Part shown: positions 13,996 through 22,400 of the stretch, in pieces | Layout of the letters: every line of letters begins with the position of its first letter | Numbering within the stretch: the first letter of the stretch is position 1 | Source: an uncultured Bacillota bacterium | GTDB lineage: Bacteria > Bacillota > Clostridia > Lachnospirales > Lachnospiraceae | Assembly: GCA_905200905.1 (NCBI GenBank) | Contig: CAJKMA010000038.1 | Location: 1-23,952, forward strand | Direction of reading: 5' to 3' | Length of the DNA: 23,952 nucleotides | Position numbers and translations under genes: made by a program | The notes under the pieces: model-generated | The model's database searches: none | Told to the model about the DNA's origin: nothing | The model's input: the letters and a program-made list of their open reading frames with translations, nothing else

Positions 13996-14820
13996 TTTTA
14001 TAATTTTTTCATCCATGCTTCCGCTGCGGAACCCCTGCATATCCAGCGTAATATAATCAAACCCCATTTTTTTCAATTCTTCGATGATTTCCCCACTTTT
14101 TTTCAGAAAACTTTCAAATTCCTTTTGGGGTATCTCAATTCTCGCAATCTCTCCATGTACCCGAAGACGTACCACAGAAAATCCCAGAGTATGCAAGTAT
14201 TCCTCTCCTTTTGCAATCCGCTCCAAAACTCCCATAGATATTTCTGTGCCATAGGGCAGTCTGGTTGCCAGGCAGGGCGTAGATGGACGTTCTGCTACAG
14301 ATACACCCAATTCCTTTGCCAGCTTTCGTACTTCTTCTTTTGTAAAACCTGCCTCTGCCAGAGGACTTTTTATACCAAGCTCTTGAATCGCTTGAAGTCC
14401 TGGACGATACACATGCAAATCATCCTCATTGGTTCCCTCTAAAATGATAGAAATCCCCTTGCTCTTTGCAAATTCCTGTAATTTGGAAAATAAAGTTTTC
14501 TTGCACAAATAACAACGCTTCTCTGGATTAAAACGGATTTCCTCCTGTTCCAGTTCATTTACAAATAACACTTGGTGAAAAACTTCTGCTTCTTTTGCCA
14601 CTTTTTTAGCTGTATTTAAATCGCAAGAAGGATGCAGCATAGTATCAAAAGTCACTGCATAGATATTTGATTTCTTTTGCTGCTCTTTCACACAACTTTT
14701 TGCCAAAATCAATAGCAAACTACTATCCACACCTCCGGAAAATGCTAGGCAGATATCTTCTTGTAAATAATGTTTCATATTTTCATATAGTTTTCTCTTC
14801 TTTTCTTCATATGGTATCAT
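13975..14820 (-). CDS. larE: ATP-dependent sacrificial sulfur transferase LarE
   Basis: Part of nickel-pincer nucleotide (NPN) cofactor synthesis: it adenylates the pyridinium dicarboxylate intermediate and supplies sulfur. Its 281 residues show the PP-loop AFSGGVDSS (26-34), EGTNEDD (128-134), YRPGLQAI, SPLAEAG (152-158) and RPSTPCLATRLPYG with Cys183, the position of the sacrificial cysteine in Lactobacillus LarE. A CYLC pair (103, 106) is also present; this three-cysteine pattern is reported for LarE that holds a 4Fe-4S cluster, as in Thermotoga. The ATG at 14820 has AGGAGG five bases upstream and overlaps the larC end by 14 bases. No larB or larA is in the window. Confidence 0.9.
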   Translation of the reverse strand: MIPYEEKKRKLYENMKHYLQEDICLAFSGGVDSSLLLILAKSCVKEQQKKSNIYAVTFDTMLHPSCDLNTAKKVAKEAEVFHQVLFVNELEQEEIRFNPEKRCYLCKKTLFSKLQEFAKSKGISIILEGTNEDDLHVYRPGLQAIQELGIKSPLAEAGFTKEEVRKLAKELGVSVAERPSTPCLATRLPYGTEISMGVLERIAKGEEYLHTLGFSVVRLRVHGEIARIEIPQKEFESFLKKSGEIIEELKKMGFDYITLDMQGFRSGSMDEKIIKVSRKNT

Positions 14821-15865
14821 ACATTCCTCCTGCCAATGCTGCTGCTTCATCGTATACGCTGCGATAAGGTCTTCCAGTATCCAGACAAACTTGTTTTACG
14901 GTTTCATATTCTGGATAAAAATAATGCTGTCCATGATGCTCACATTCTTTTATCTTCACTTTATGTCCATCCCGCAAACAGACTTCCCGAAAGCTTCTGG
15001 GAAGAATCCTTCTTTCTTCCTCATATCTGCGCAATCCAATACTAGTAGTTTCCCGAAAAATAATATCCTCTAGTTGTTTCTGTTTCTCTTTTTTGCAAAT
15101 CACCTGAAGCATATAAGCTGGACGGTGTTTTTTCATATAAATAGGAAAACAGGAAGCATCTAAAGCCCCCGCTTTCATAAGACATTCTATAGCATATCCC
15201 AACTGCTCGCCGCTGCAATCGTCCACATTGGTTTCCAAAACCTGTACTGCATCTTGCTTCTCCCCTTCTTGACTTTCATCTCTATCCCTGGAAAGCAAAA
15301 GAAGGCACACTGGTTGTTCTCGTCCTGCCACTACTCTTTTTTCAATAAAATATGCACCGGAAAAAGATGAACTCACACCAAAAGCTCCTAAAAAAGCTGC
15401 ACTTTGTATAGTAAGCAATTCACCTTTTTCTGGAAGCAATTCTATCTTTAAATTACTCTTTTCTAAAATCCGCAAAATTTGTTCTGAATCTCCACCTGCT
15501 GTAAGAGCCCCTGTTCCTTCGCCCAGGACATTCACCTGAATTTGAGAAATTCCTAATTGCTCCAGCAGAATACTCCATCCTGCCAAAAAGTAAAATTCCT
15601 GTTCTGTTTCCAGTGATAAAGTTTTCTTTCCAAGATATTCTAAAGCCATCAGCATTTTTTTTTGAATTTCTTCCTTTAAATGCCACTGCTGAATCCGTAC
15701 CCTTGCTTCCTGCAAGGAAAGTGTTCTGTCTCCTTCTTTCCTGCCTAATCTCTGTTCCAATAATACTTCCTGTTTTTCCTCCCACCCGATCAGAGCTTTG
15801 CCAGCCTCCCATAAGGTTTTCTCATCCATACCATTTGGACATTGAAAATATAGTTTTTTTCCCAT
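14807..15865 (-). CDS. larC: LarC-like nickel insertion protein with shortened, divergent N-terminal half
   Basis: LarC inserts nickel into the NPN cofactor in a CTP-dependent step. The C-terminal half (about 208-345) is clear LarC: LETNVDDCSGEQLGYA, AGALDASCFPIYMKKHRPA and RETTSIGLRRYEEERR. The N-terminal half is weak: YFQCPNGMDEKTLWEAG stands where LarC usually has YxDCFSGISGDMxxGA, the His-rich run is missing, QEFYFLAGWS replaces the HEVGAxDS region, and LLTIQSAAFLGAF replaces the LVTPTGAA region. At 352 residues it is some 50 shorter than usual. There is no frameshift; in Lactobacillus larC is read by programmed frameshifting, here it is one frame. The start has AAAGGA about eight bases upstream. 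It precedes larE with a 14-base overlap. Confidence 0.8.
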   Translation of the reverse strand: MGKKLYFQCPNGMDEKTLWEAGKALIGWEEKQEVLLEQRLGRKEGDRTLSLQEARVRIQQWHLKEEIQKKMLMALEYLGKKTLSLETEQEFYFLAGWSILLEQLGISQIQVNVLGEGTGALTAGGDSEQILRILEKSNLKIELLPEKGELLTIQSAAFLGAFGVSSSFSGAYFIEKRVVAGREQPVCLLLLSRDRDESQEGEKQDAVQVLETNVDDCSGEQLGYAIECLMKAGALDASCFPIYMKKHRPAYMLQVICKKEKQKQLEDIIFRETTSIGLRRYEEERRILPRSFREVCLRDGHKVKIKECEHHGQHYFYPEYETVKQVCLDTGRPYRSVYDEAAALAGGMYDTI

Positions 15866-15899
15866 ATCTGATTCCTTTCTCTGCTATGCTGTAAATTTT

Positions 15900-15929
15900 A
15901 GCATATTTTTTCTTTTCTGACTATGTCAA
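15900..15929 (-). promoter_or_regulatory. Predicted promoter for larC-larE
   Basis: TTGACA (15929-15924), an 18-base A-rich spacer and TATGCT (15905-15900) on the minus strand, 34 bases before the larC ATG. A TAAAAT closer to the gene is too far from the -35 box to pair with it. Confidence 0.5.
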
Positions 15930-15959
15930 AATACCACAGGAGAAAAACATTTTTTTCCA

Positions 15960-15988
15960 TTGTTTCTTTTGCTTTCCAGTGTTAAAAT
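15960..15988 (+). promoter_or_regulatory. Predicted promoter for the DUF362 gene
   Basis: TTGTTT (15960-15965), a 17-base spacer and TAAAAT (15983-15988), 37 bases before the ATG at 16026. The larC promoter points away on the other strand about 30 bases to the left. Confidence 0.5.
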
Positions 15989-16025
15989 AAATGCTATGAA
16001 AAAGCAAACAACAGGAGGAAACTAT

Positions 16026-17150
16026 ATGGGAACATCAAAGGTATATTTTACAGATTTAAGAGCCAAAAGTGGCGATAATCTTCTGAATAAACTGCAGCGC
16101 CTAATCAAAACTGCTGGAATCGGAGATATTGACTTCCAGGATAAATACGTTGCTATCAAAATGCATTTTGGAGAACCTGGAAACCTGGCTTTTCTCCGCC
16201 CCAATTATGCAAAAGCCGTAGCAGATGTGGTGAAAGAATTAGGCGGAAAACCTTTTTTAACAGACTGTAATACATTATATGTCGGAGGCAGAAAAAATGC
16301 CCTGGACCATTTAGACAGTGCCAATTTAAATGGCTTTAATCCCATGACCACTGGGTGTCAGATTCTCATTGCAGATGGTTTAAAAGGAACAGATGAGGCG
16401 TTGGTTCCTGTAGAAGGCGGAACTTATGTCAAAGAAGCAAAAATCGGACGGGCTGTAATGGATGCAGATATTGTAATATCCTTAAATCATTTTAAAGGAC
16501 ACGAAGCAGCCGGTTTTGGAGGGGCTTTAAAAAATCTTGGTATGGGCTGCGGCTCAAGAGCAGGAAAAATGGAAATGCATTCCGCTGGAAAACCTCATGT
16601 AGATCAAGAAAAATGTATTGGCTGCCAAATGTGTGCTAAAATCTGTGCACACGATGCCCCACAATTTCAGAACAAAAAGGCTTCCATTGATCACAATAAA
16701 TGCGTTGGTTGTGGAAGATGTATTGGCATTTGTCCAAAAGATGCTATTCTCTCTGCTTCTGACGAATCCAACGATATCTTAAACTGCAAGATTGCAGAAT
16801 ATACCAAAGCTGTTATTGATGGTCGTCCTAATTTCCACATCAGCCTGGTAATTGATGTTTCTCCTTACTGTGACTGTCACGGAGAAAACGATGCAGCTAT
16901 TGTACCAAATGTAGGCATGTTTGCCTCTTTTGACCCAGTTGCCTTAGATGTTGCCTGTGCAGATGCAGTGAATGCCCAGCCTGTGATTTCCAACAGTAAA
17001 CTAGGAGACTGTAGCGAAGAAGAAAGAGCCTGTCAGCACCATGACCATTTCCACAGCATTTTTCCAGATACAAACTGGGAATCCGCCATTGAACATGGTG
17101 TGAAACTCGGTATTGGAAATAAAGAATACGAACTCATCACAGTAAAATAA
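16026..17150 (+). CDS. DUF362 protein with inserted 2x[4Fe-4S] ferredoxin domain
   Basis: 374 residues. The DUF362 halves are marked by IKMHFGEPGN (44-53), FLTDCNTLYVGGR (77-89), ISLNHFKGHEAAGFGGALKN (151-170) and, after the insert, the C-terminal FASFDPVALDVACADA. Residues about 190-245 carry two ferredoxin motifs, CIGCQMCAKIC and CVGCGRCIGICP, enough for two 4Fe-4S clusters. Such proteins are often annotated as Fe-S center or 4Fe-4S binding proteins. The reaction is unknown. The ATG at 16026 has AGGAGG seven bases before it, so the longer readings from 15960 and 15996 are not used. It is transcribed away from larC and ends at a long hairpin. Confidence 0.9.
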   Translation: MGTSKVYFTDLRAKSGDNLLNKLQRLIKTAGIGDIDFQDKYVAIKMHFGEPGNLAFLRPNYAKAVADVVKELGGKPFLTDCNTLYVGGRKNALDHLDSANLNGFNPMTTGCQILIADGLKGTDEALVPVEGGTYVKEAKIGRAVMDADIVISLNHFKGHEAAGFGGALKNLGMGCGSRAGKMEMHSAGKPHVDQEKCIGCQMCAKICAHDAPQFQNKKASIDHNKCVGCGRCIGICPKDAILSASDESNDILNCKIAEYTKAVIDGRPNFHISLVIDVSPYCDCHGENDAAIVPNVGMFASFDPVALDVACADAVNAQPVISNSKLGDCSEEERACQHHDHFHSIFPDTNWESAIEHGVKLGIGNKEYELITVK

Positions 17151-17151
17151 C

Positions 17152-17262
17152 AAAAATAGAGCTGTTTCTCTAAGTACATATCCAGAATATTAATACAGTT
17201 CCAGCTCAGCCGGAACCGTATCAATATTCCTGGATGCTACTTAATGTAACAGCTCCATTTTT
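17152..17262. terminator. Very long imperfect hairpin acting as bidirectional terminator between DUF362 gene and ilvA
   Basis: Two arms of about 50 bases pair in blocks: AAAAAT/ATTTTT (17152-17157/17257-17262), GAGCTGTT/AACAGCTC (17159-17166/17248-17255), TAAGTA/TACTTA (17171-17176/17238-17243), ATCCAG/CTGGAT (17180-17185/17230-17235), AATATT/AATATT (17186-17191/17223-17228), ATAC/GTAT (17193-17196/17218-17221) and GTTCC/GGAAC (17198-17202/17212-17216), with a nine-base loop. A/T runs at the base suit termination in both directions, and the base overlaps the ilvA stop. The length is far beyond that needed for a terminator. Confidence 0.75.
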
Positions 17263-18472
17263 ATAAATTAGCCATAACTACTTTCGGAGAATAGCCCTCA
17301 CTCTCCAATGCCTGGATAATTTCATTTTTGTGTTCTGTACCAAAGGCTTCTAAGGTGATTTTCAGTTCCACAGCAGCAGTACGGTTGGTACTTACAAACT
17401 GATTGTGATCCAGTTTCACTACATTTCCCTGTTGTTTTGCAATAATCTCTGCAACACGTACTAACTCTCCTGGCTTATCTGGTAAAAGTACCGAAACCGT
17501 GAAAATTCTGTCTCTTGCAATAAGACCATGCTGCACCACAGATGCCATGGTAATCACATCCATATTACCGCCACTTAAGATAGATACCACTTTTTTATCC
17601 TGGAACTTCAAGTGTTTCAATGCAGCTACTGTAAGGAGACCAGAATTCTCTACAATCATTTTATGATTTTCCACCATATCCAAAAATGCCACTACCAATT
17701 CTTCATCTTCCACCGTAATAATTTCGTCTACGTTTTTCTGGATATAAGGGAAAATATGTTCTCCTGGACGTTTTACAGCAGTACCATCAGCAATGGTATT
17801 TACCGTAGGAAGCGTCATAACCTCCCCATTTAGCATAGAAGCCTGCATGCAATTGGCACCTGCCGGTTCCACACCAATCACTTTAATCTTTGGATTTAAT
17901 TGTTTCACTAAGGTAGACACACCTGTTGCAAGTCCACCGCCACCAATAGGAACTAAAATATAATCTACCAGAGGAAGTTCCTTGATAATTTCCATGGCAA
18001 TGGTTCCCTGTCCAGTTGCCACAGCCAAGTCATCAAAAGGATGAATAAAGGTATAGCCATGCTTATCTGCCAGTTCATAAGCATACTCGCAGGCCTCATC
18101 ATAAACATTCCCATGAAGAATCACTTCGGCGCCATAACTTTTCGTTCTTTCCACCTTAATAAGAGGCGTTGTAGTAGGCATAACAATCACAGCTTTTGCC
18201 CCAAATGCCTTGGCAGCATAGGCAACGCCCTGTGCATGATTCCCTGCTGAAGCGGTAATCAGACCTTTTTTCTTTTCCTCTTCTGTCAAGGTGCTGATTT
18301 TATAATAAGCGCCACGGATTTTATAAGCGCCTGTTACCTGCATATTCTCTGGTTTAAAGTACACTTTGTTCCCAGTACGGTTACTAAAAAACTCGCTATA
18401 TACCAGCTTTGTTTCCTGGGTTACTTTTTTTACGATTTCTGAGGCTTCCTCAAATTTTTCTACTGTAAGCAT
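17261..18472 (-). CDS. ilvA: Threonine ammonia-lyase (threonine dehydratase) with C-terminal ACT domain
   Basis: A PLP enzyme that turns threonine into 2-oxobutanoate and ammonia, feeding isoleucine synthesis or fermentation. Its 403 residues have the PLP lysine in FKPENMQVTGAYKIRGA (Lys51), SAGNHAQGVAYAA, the phosphate-binding PIGGGGLATG, and a single ACT domain at about 330-403 beginning FTVSVLLPDKPGELVRVAEI. One ACT domain fits the short, roughly 400-residue class, in which biosynthetic and degradative enzymes are not separable by sequence alone. It is the last gene of rnc-smc-ftsY-ilvA, 26 bases after ftsY; no T-box or attenuator lies before it, so it is not controlled as an isoleucine operon gene here. 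Confidence 0.92.
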   Translation of the reverse strand: MLTVEKFEEASEIVKKVTQETKLVYSEFFSNRTGNKVYFKPENMQVTGAYKIRGAYYKISTLTEEEKKKGLITASAGNHAQGVAYAAKAFGAKAVIVMPTTTPLIKVERTKSYGAEVILHGNVYDEACEYAYELADKHGYTFIHPFDDLAVATGQGTIAMEIIKELPLVDYILVPIGGGGLATGVSTLVKQLNPKIKVIGVEPAGANCMQASMLNGEVMTLPTVNTIADGTAVKRPGEHIFPYIQKNVDEIITVEDEELVVAFLDMVENHKMIVENSGLLTVAALKHLKFQDKKVVSILSGGNMDVITMASVVQHGLIARDRIFTVSVLLPDKPGELVRVAEIIAKQQGNVVKLDHNQFVSTNRTAAVELKITLEAFGTEHKNEIIQALESEGYSPKVVMANL

Positions 18473-18498
18473 GTTTTACCTTCTTCCCTATTTTGTAT

Positions 18499-19449
18499 TT
18501 ATTCCTCTGTATTTTCCTGGATATTAAATAATGCATTGATAAATTCATTGGCATCAAACTTCTGAAGATCATCTATGGTCTCACCCACGCCAATATATTT
18601 CACTGGAATATCCAGTTCAGATTCAATGGCAACTGCAATTCCACCTTTTGCTGTCCCATCCAATTTGGTCAGAATAATACCTGTGACATTCGCCACTTCA
18701 TGAAACTGTTTTGCCTGAGCCAGAGCATTCTGTCCTGTGGTTCCATCCAGAACCACCAATGTTTCCAAAAATGCTTCCGGATATTCTTTTTCAATAATGC
18801 GGTAAATCTTTCTCAGCTCTTCCATAAGATTTTTCTTATTATGCAGCCTTCCTGCTGTATCACAAATCAGTACATCTGCATTTCTGGCTTTTGCCGCTGC
18901 AATGGCATCATATACCACAGAAGCCGGATCTGCACCATCCTGTCCGCCAATCAATTCCACACCGGCTCGGTTTGCCCATTGTGTCAACTGTTCTCCTGCT
19001 GCTGCACGGAAAGTGTCGGCTGCAGCCATAATGACTCTTTTTCCCTGGTCTTTTAATTTTCCTGCCAGTTTGCCCACTGATGTGGTTTTTCCTACGCCAT
19101 TCACACCGATTACCAGAATTACAGATTTCCGGTTTTCAAATTCATAGGCCTTTTCTCCCACGGTCATCTGCTCTTTCATACTGTCCATAAGAAGCTGCTT
19201 ACATTCCTGTGGATCCTTAATATGCTTTTCTGCCACCTGCTCCTTTAAACGTTCAATAATAGAAGTGGTAGTATTAATTCCAATGTCGCCCATAACCAAG
19301 ATTTCTTCGATTTCCTCATAGAAATCCTCGTCAATACTGGAATAACCGCTAAAAATAGAATCAATTCCTGATACAATGTTTTCTCTGGTTTTTGAAAGAC
19401 CCTCTACCAATCTTTTAAAAAAACCTTTTTTCTCTTTTCCCTCTGCCAT
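18499..19449 (-). CDS. ftsY: Signal recognition particle receptor FtsY
   Basis: The SRP GTPase receptor at the membrane. 316 residues with a short basic N-terminus in place of the long acidic A domain of E. coli, an NG domain with P-loop GVNGVGKTT (115-123), ADTFRAAAGEQL, DTAGRLHNKKNL, TKLDGTAKGG and the C-terminal KYIGVGETIDDLQKF. It starts eight bases after smc with AGGAGG as ribosome binding site. The smc-ftsY pairing is conserved in Firmicutes. Confidence 0.97.
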   Translation of the reverse strand: MAEGKEKKGFFKRLVEGLSKTRENIVSGIDSIFSGYSSIDEDFYEEIEEILVMGDIGINTTTSIIERLKEQVAEKHIKDPQECKQLLMDSMKEQMTVGEKAYEFENRKSVILVIGVNGVGKTTSVGKLAGKLKDQGKRVIMAAADTFRAAAGEQLTQWANRAGVELIGGQDGADPASVVYDAIAAAKARNADVLICDTAGRLHNKKNLMEELRKIYRIIEKEYPEAFLETLVVLDGTTGQNALAQAKQFHEVANVTGIILTKLDGTAKGGIAVAIESELDIPVKYIGVGETIDDLQKFDANEFINALFNIQENTEE

Positions 19450-19457
19450 AGTTCCTC

Positions 19458-22400
19458 CTATTTATCTAAATCATGCTCAATGAGTTTTACAGACACCAGG
19501 GTAGACACACCTTTTTCCTGCATGGTAATTCCATAGAGCCTGTCTGCTGCTGTCATGGTTCCTCTTCTATGAGTTATAATAATAAACTGTGTGTTTTTTG
19601 TCAACTTATGAAGATATTGGGCATATCTGGTAACATTCGAGTCATCCAGAGCAGCTTCTATTTCATCCAACAGACAAAACGGAGAAGGTTTTAGATTCTG
19701 AATAGCAAAAAGCAGTGCAATGGCTGTCAGCGCTTTTTCGCCTCCAGAAAGCTGCATCATATTTTGTAATTTTTTGCCCGGCGGCTGAGAAATAATCCGA
19801 ATACCTGCTTCCAGAATATCTTCTTCCTCATCAAGCTCCAGGGTTCCCTTTCCTCCTCCAAACAATTCCTTAAATGCCTTATCAAACTCTCTCCTAATTT
19901 GTGCAAACTTTTCTTCAAACTGTCTGCGCATTCCTGTATCCAGTTCTTCAATAATACCCAGAAGGGTTTCCTCCGCTTTTATTAAGTCATCATGCTGGGT
20001 CTGCATAAACGTATGACGCTCCAAGAGCTCCTTATACTCCTCAATGGCATTGACATTAACATTGCCAAGCTGGCGAATTTCTCCCCGCACCTGGCTAATT
20101 TCCTGCTTCATTTCTGCCCGATTCTTAGGATTCTCATCTGCCTCATCCAAAGCCTGGCTGTATGTAACTTCATACTCCTCCCACATATAATTTACTTGGG
20201 CTTCCCTGGCTTCTTCCAGTTTTTCTCTCTGACCATTTAAGCGGAAACATTCCTTATCCAACAGGTTCATTCTACCGGATAATTCATCCCGTTTCGCAAA
20301 AAAGGACTTATAATTCTGGCTCATTTCTTCCTTTGCATCCAGAGTATGTTTCAATTTTTCCTCATCCTGCAAAGAAATTTTTTCCGCCTCTTTTATGGTA
20401 TTTCGTATTTCTTCTATTTTGCTTTTTTTCCCAGAAATTTCTTCTTTTCCCTGAAGAAGATTTTTTTCCAATGTTCTTCCCTGTTCCAAAAGCTGTTGCA
20501 ACTCCGTCCGGATACGGTTTAAGTTTTCCGCAATAAAACCTTGTCTGGATGTAAGATTTGCGGTTTCTAAATGAGATTTCTCTAACTCTTTAGAAAGACG
20601 ATTTTCCGTTTGCTTCTTTTGTTCCAAAATCTCCTGATTCTGATTAATCTGTTCTTCCAGACCCTTTTCCTGATTGGCGCTAGTCTCCAATTCCAATTGT
20701 ATGGAAAGACTATTCTCCTCAATCTCCCGAGTCTGTTTTTCCAGTTGTTCTTTCTCCTGCTTCAAACTTTCATAACCTGCCTGTATTTCTTCCCGTTTTC
20801 CAGACATGGCATTTAAATTCATCTGCACTGTATTTTCCCGTATATATTGTTCCTGAAGCTGCTCCTGTAATTTTGCTGACTGCTCCCTGAAATGATTGCG
20901 CTTTTCCCTGTACTTTTCCAGGTTTTGCTGCATCTGTTCCATCTCTTTTTTCAAAGTTTCCACAGCATCCTGCAACTCTTCAATTTCCCTACGTCTTCCA
21001 AGAAGATTACTACTACTCTTAAAAGCACCTCCAGTGAGAGAACCTCCAGGATTTAAGGATTCTCCTTCAATGGTTACCATACGAATAGTATATTGATACT
21101 TCTTTGCAATGGCAATTCCATGATCAATATGATCCACCACCAGGGTACGGCCTAAAAGATAATTCGCCAACCCCTGATATTCTGCTCCTACGGTTACCAG
21201 CTCACTGGCTACGCCAATCACTCCAGGCTCCTGCAGCGCCGCTGTATTGGTAAATCCACGTTTATTCTGCATACTGGTAAGTGGTAAAAAGGTAGCGCGC
21301 CCATATTTATTCTTTTTCAGAAACTCAATCATATTTTTAGCAGTTGTTTCATTATCTGTAACAATATTCTGAATACTGCCTCCTAGAGCGGTTTCAATGG
21401 CTGTTTCGTAGTTTTTCTCTACTTTTAAAAGATCTGCCACAACGCCTTTAATGCCAGGTACCCGTTTCTTCTGTTCCATAACTCGGCGAATACTATTCCC
21501 ATACCCGTCGTAACGCTCTGCAATATTTTGCATAGATTCCAGTCTGGATGCCTCTCTGTGAAACGCTGTCTGTCCTATCTCTAATTGCTGTCCCGTTTTT
21601 GCCATTTCTGCCTGATATCTAGTAATCTGGTCTTCACAGCGATTTCCTTCCCGAACCAGCCTATCAATGGTTTCCTGAATCTGCACTTTTTCTGCCTGGT
21701 ATTCTTCTTCCGAAGTTTTCAAAAGGGCAGATTCGCTCTTTAATCTAAGATGCTTTTGATTTAACTCAGTCTTCCGAATGGAAATCTGTTCCATCATGGT
21801 ATCATAGCGTTGTAATTTTCCTTTGGTAGATGCCCTGAGATTTAAAATTTCAATAATCTCATTTTTTCCACCTTCTACCTTTTCCTCTAGACTATGAATT
21901 TCCATTGCCAGATTTTTAAAAGCCCTCTGAGCTTCTGCCTGCTCCGCTTGGAATTTCAAAAACTGCTGTTCCAGTTTTTCCTTCTCTTCTAGGTATTTTT
22001 CCTCTTCTTTTTCCCTTCGTTGCTGGTCTGCCAAAAGAGACTGGCTTTGTTCCTGATACAAAGCTTCGTTTTGTTTTGCTGAGCGAATCTGTTCCTGCAA
22101 AAGATGAATTTGATTTTCCATCTGCTGTTTTTCCAGGGTTCTCTGAGTATTCCCTTCTCTCAGCTTCTGAATTTCCTGTTCCTGTTTTTCCAGCTCTTTC
22201 TCCAGCTTCTCATACTCTGCTTTTGTAATACCAAAGCTCTGTTCTGTTTCCTCTAAATCTTCTTTTGCAATCTGGTATTTCTTCTGTGTATCTTCCAGTT
22301 CACCTCGGATGCGGCTCATTTCTGCCAGGAACATCTGAATATCCAAATGCTTCAGGGCTTCCTTTTTTTTCAAATAAACCTTGGCAGTCTCTGCCTGCCT

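Noticed and set aside
14807..15865. Programmed frameshift in larC as known from Lactobacillus
   Set aside because: The whole gene reads in a single frame from 15865 to 14807, so no frameshift is needed.
17140..17275. Insertion element with target duplication around the long hairpin
   Set aside because: No convincing direct repeat flanks the hairpin and no transposase is near; it is kept as a hairpin/terminator with element origin only as a possibility.
18473..18498. T-box or leader-peptide control of ilvA
   Set aside because: Only 26 bases separate ftsY and ilvA, too few for a T-box or attenuator.
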